Below are positions 5,630 to 6,458 of a DNA stretch of 6,458 nt, piece by piece. The stretch comes from DATKZB01 sp035528235. Its GTDB lineage: Bacteria; Planctomycetota; Phycisphaerae; FEN-1346. The DNA is taken from contig DATKZB010000048.1 in assembly GCA_035528235.1 (NCBI GenBank), positions 1 through 6,458 on the forward strand, written 5' to 3'. The position numbers and the translations under genes were made by a program. How positions within the stretch are numbered: position 1 is the first letter of the stretch; each line of letters opens with the position of its first letter. The notes beneath the pieces were generated by a model. The model saw only the letters and a program-made list of their open reading frames with translations. It was not told the origin of the DNA and ran no database searches.

Positions 5630-5647
5630 ATGGGGCGCAAGCCATGA
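5630..5647 (+). CDS. Possible 5-codon mini-ORF coupled to cimA
   Basis: ATG GGG CGC AAG CCA TGA encodes MGRKP. A GGAGG sits at 5615-5619, 10 nt before this ATG but 24 nt before the cimA ATG. The TGA (5645-5647) overlaps the cimA start in an ATGA arrangement, the usual geometry for translational coupling. The cimA start itself has only a weak GGGGCG upstream. It may be chance; only conservation would show it is real. Confidence 0.3.
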   Translation: MGRKP

Positions 5648-6458
5648 AAACGATAGCGGTTTACGACACGACGCTTCGCGACGGCACCCAGGGCGAGGGC
5701 GTCAGTTTCAGTCTCCAGGACAAGGTCGACATCGCCCGCCGGCTCGACGACCTGGGCGTCCACTACATTGAGGCGGGGTACCCCGTCTCGAACCCCAAGG
5801 ACCAAGCGGTCTTCGAGGCGCTCTTGCGCGACCCGCTGCGGCACGCGGTGCCGGTGGCGTTCGGCATGACGCGGCGCGTCGGCGTCCGGGCCGACGAAGA
5901 CAAGACCCTGGGGGGCCTCCTGGCGGCCGGGACGCCGGCCATCGCCATCGTCGGCAAGGCCTGGGACTTCCAGGTGACGAAGGTCCTGCGGACCGATTTG
6001 GACGAGAACCTCGCGATGGTCCGCGACTCGGTGGCGCACCTGAAGGCCGCCGGGCGGACCGTTTTCTTCGACGCCGAGCACTATTTTGACGGGCACCGCG
6101 AGAACGCCGCCTACGCGCTGGCCGTGCTCCGCGCGGCGCGAGAGGCCGGGGCCGACTGGTTGGTGTTGTGCGACACCAACGGCGGCCGCCTGCCGCAGGA
6201 GATCGTCGAGTCTGTCGAGGCGGCGGCCCGGGAGGTCGGCGGGGCGCTGGGCATCCACTGTCACAACGATTGCGGCCTGGCCGTGGCGAACTCGCTGGCC
6301 GCCGTTGCCGCCGGATGCACCCAGGTCCAGGGCACCATCAACGGCCTGGGCGAACGGTGCGGCAACGCCGACCTCTGCGCCCTGGTGCCCGACCTGGAAC
6401 TGAAGATGGGCCTGGAATGCCTCGGCCCCGCGAACCTCGCCCACCTGACGGACGTGTC
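5644..6458 (+). CDS. cimA: (R)-citramalate synthase, N-terminal part (runs off the window)
   Basis: 271 codons are visible of a protein that is usually about 520-540 residues. The enzyme condenses pyruvate with acetyl-CoA to citramalate, the first step of threonine-independent isoleucine synthesis, in the cytoplasm. The HMGL-like TIM barrel is clear: DTTLRDGTQ at residues 8-16 (Arg12 and Asp13 catalytic and metal site), YIEAGYPVSNPKD (41-53), AFGMTRR (72-78), FDAEHYFDG (142-150), LVLCDTNGG (173-181), the metal-binding HCHND (205-209) and NGLGERCGNA (233-242). The SNPKD, AFGMTRR and DAEHYFDG motifs are typical of the CimA group rather than of LeuA 2-isopropylmalate synthase. The C-terminal regulatory domain, which normally binds the feedback inhibitor, lies outside the window. 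The start at 5644 begins right before the conserved motif; the ribosome site is poor (see mini-ORF). Expression is probably set by the promoter and terminator upstream. Confidence 0.88.
   Translation, partial: MKTIAVYDTTLRDGTQGEGVSFSLQDKVDIARRLDDLGVHYIEAGYPVSNPKDQAVFEALLRDPLRHAVPVAFGMTRRVGVRADEDKTLGGLLAAGTPAIAIVGKAWDFQVTKVLRTDLDENLAMVRDSVAHLKAAGRTVFFDAEHYFDGHRENAAYALAVLRAAREAGADWLVLCDTNGGRLPQEIVESVEAAAREVGGALGIHCHNDCGLAVANSLAAVAAGCTQVQGTINGLGERCGNADLCALVPDLELKMGLECLGPANLAHLTDV

Noticed and set aside
5140..6444. Long minus-strand frame opposite cimA (434 codons)
   Set aside because: It is antisense to a clear cimA coding sequence, runs through the repeats and leader, and shows no domain. It is an artefact of high GC.

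Overview
The window is GC-rich double-stranded DNA that most likely comes from a planctomycete (Planctomycetota), probably an environmental genome. Three things suggest this: a sigma-70 (ECF-type) gene followed by a membrane protein that joins an anti-sigma-like N-terminus to an F5/8 type C (discoidin) domain, a pairing I recognise from planctomycetes; a type I sulfatase; and intergenic DNA packed with GC-rich palindromic repeats. The assignment rests on protein families and composition only, because no marker gene is present.

Layout: 1-340 is an upstream spacer with a perfect TTGACA hexamer and a 66-bp REP-like palindromic element. Positions 341-882 hold a sigma factor whose region 2 and region 4 lie in different reading frames. 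Positions 953-1930 hold its likely partner, a single-pass membrane protein with an outward-facing discoidin domain. Positions 1931-2158 are a second palindrome-rich spacer. Positions 2159-3460 encode a sulfatase with an intact Cys-Ser-Pro-Ser-Arg active-site motif and no signal peptide. It converges, 14 bp stop to stop, with a minus-strand gene (4911-3475) for a probable lipoprotein with HEAT-like helical repeats. Positions 4912-5643 are a 732-bp spacer. Its left half is nested inverted repeats. Its right half carries a strong extended -10 promoter, about 209 nt of potentially highly structured RNA, and a good intrinsic terminator. From 5644 to the window edge runs the N-terminal half of (R)-citramalate synthase (cimA), the entry enzyme of threonine-independent isoleucine synthesis.

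How the parts may work together: the sigma/discoidin pair looks like a surface-signalling unit, with a cytoplasmic tail that could hold the sigma factor and an outer domain that could bind carbohydrate. The sulfatase could act on sulfated sugars, but nothing in the sequence ties it to that regulator. The cimA leader looks like a transcription attenuator or an independent small RNA: the 5' end of the predicted transcript can pair with exactly the segment that forms the left arm of the terminator. This leader is the best candidate for something undescribed here. The sigma frameshift is the main point to verify, since it could be an assembly error, a real lesion or recoding.
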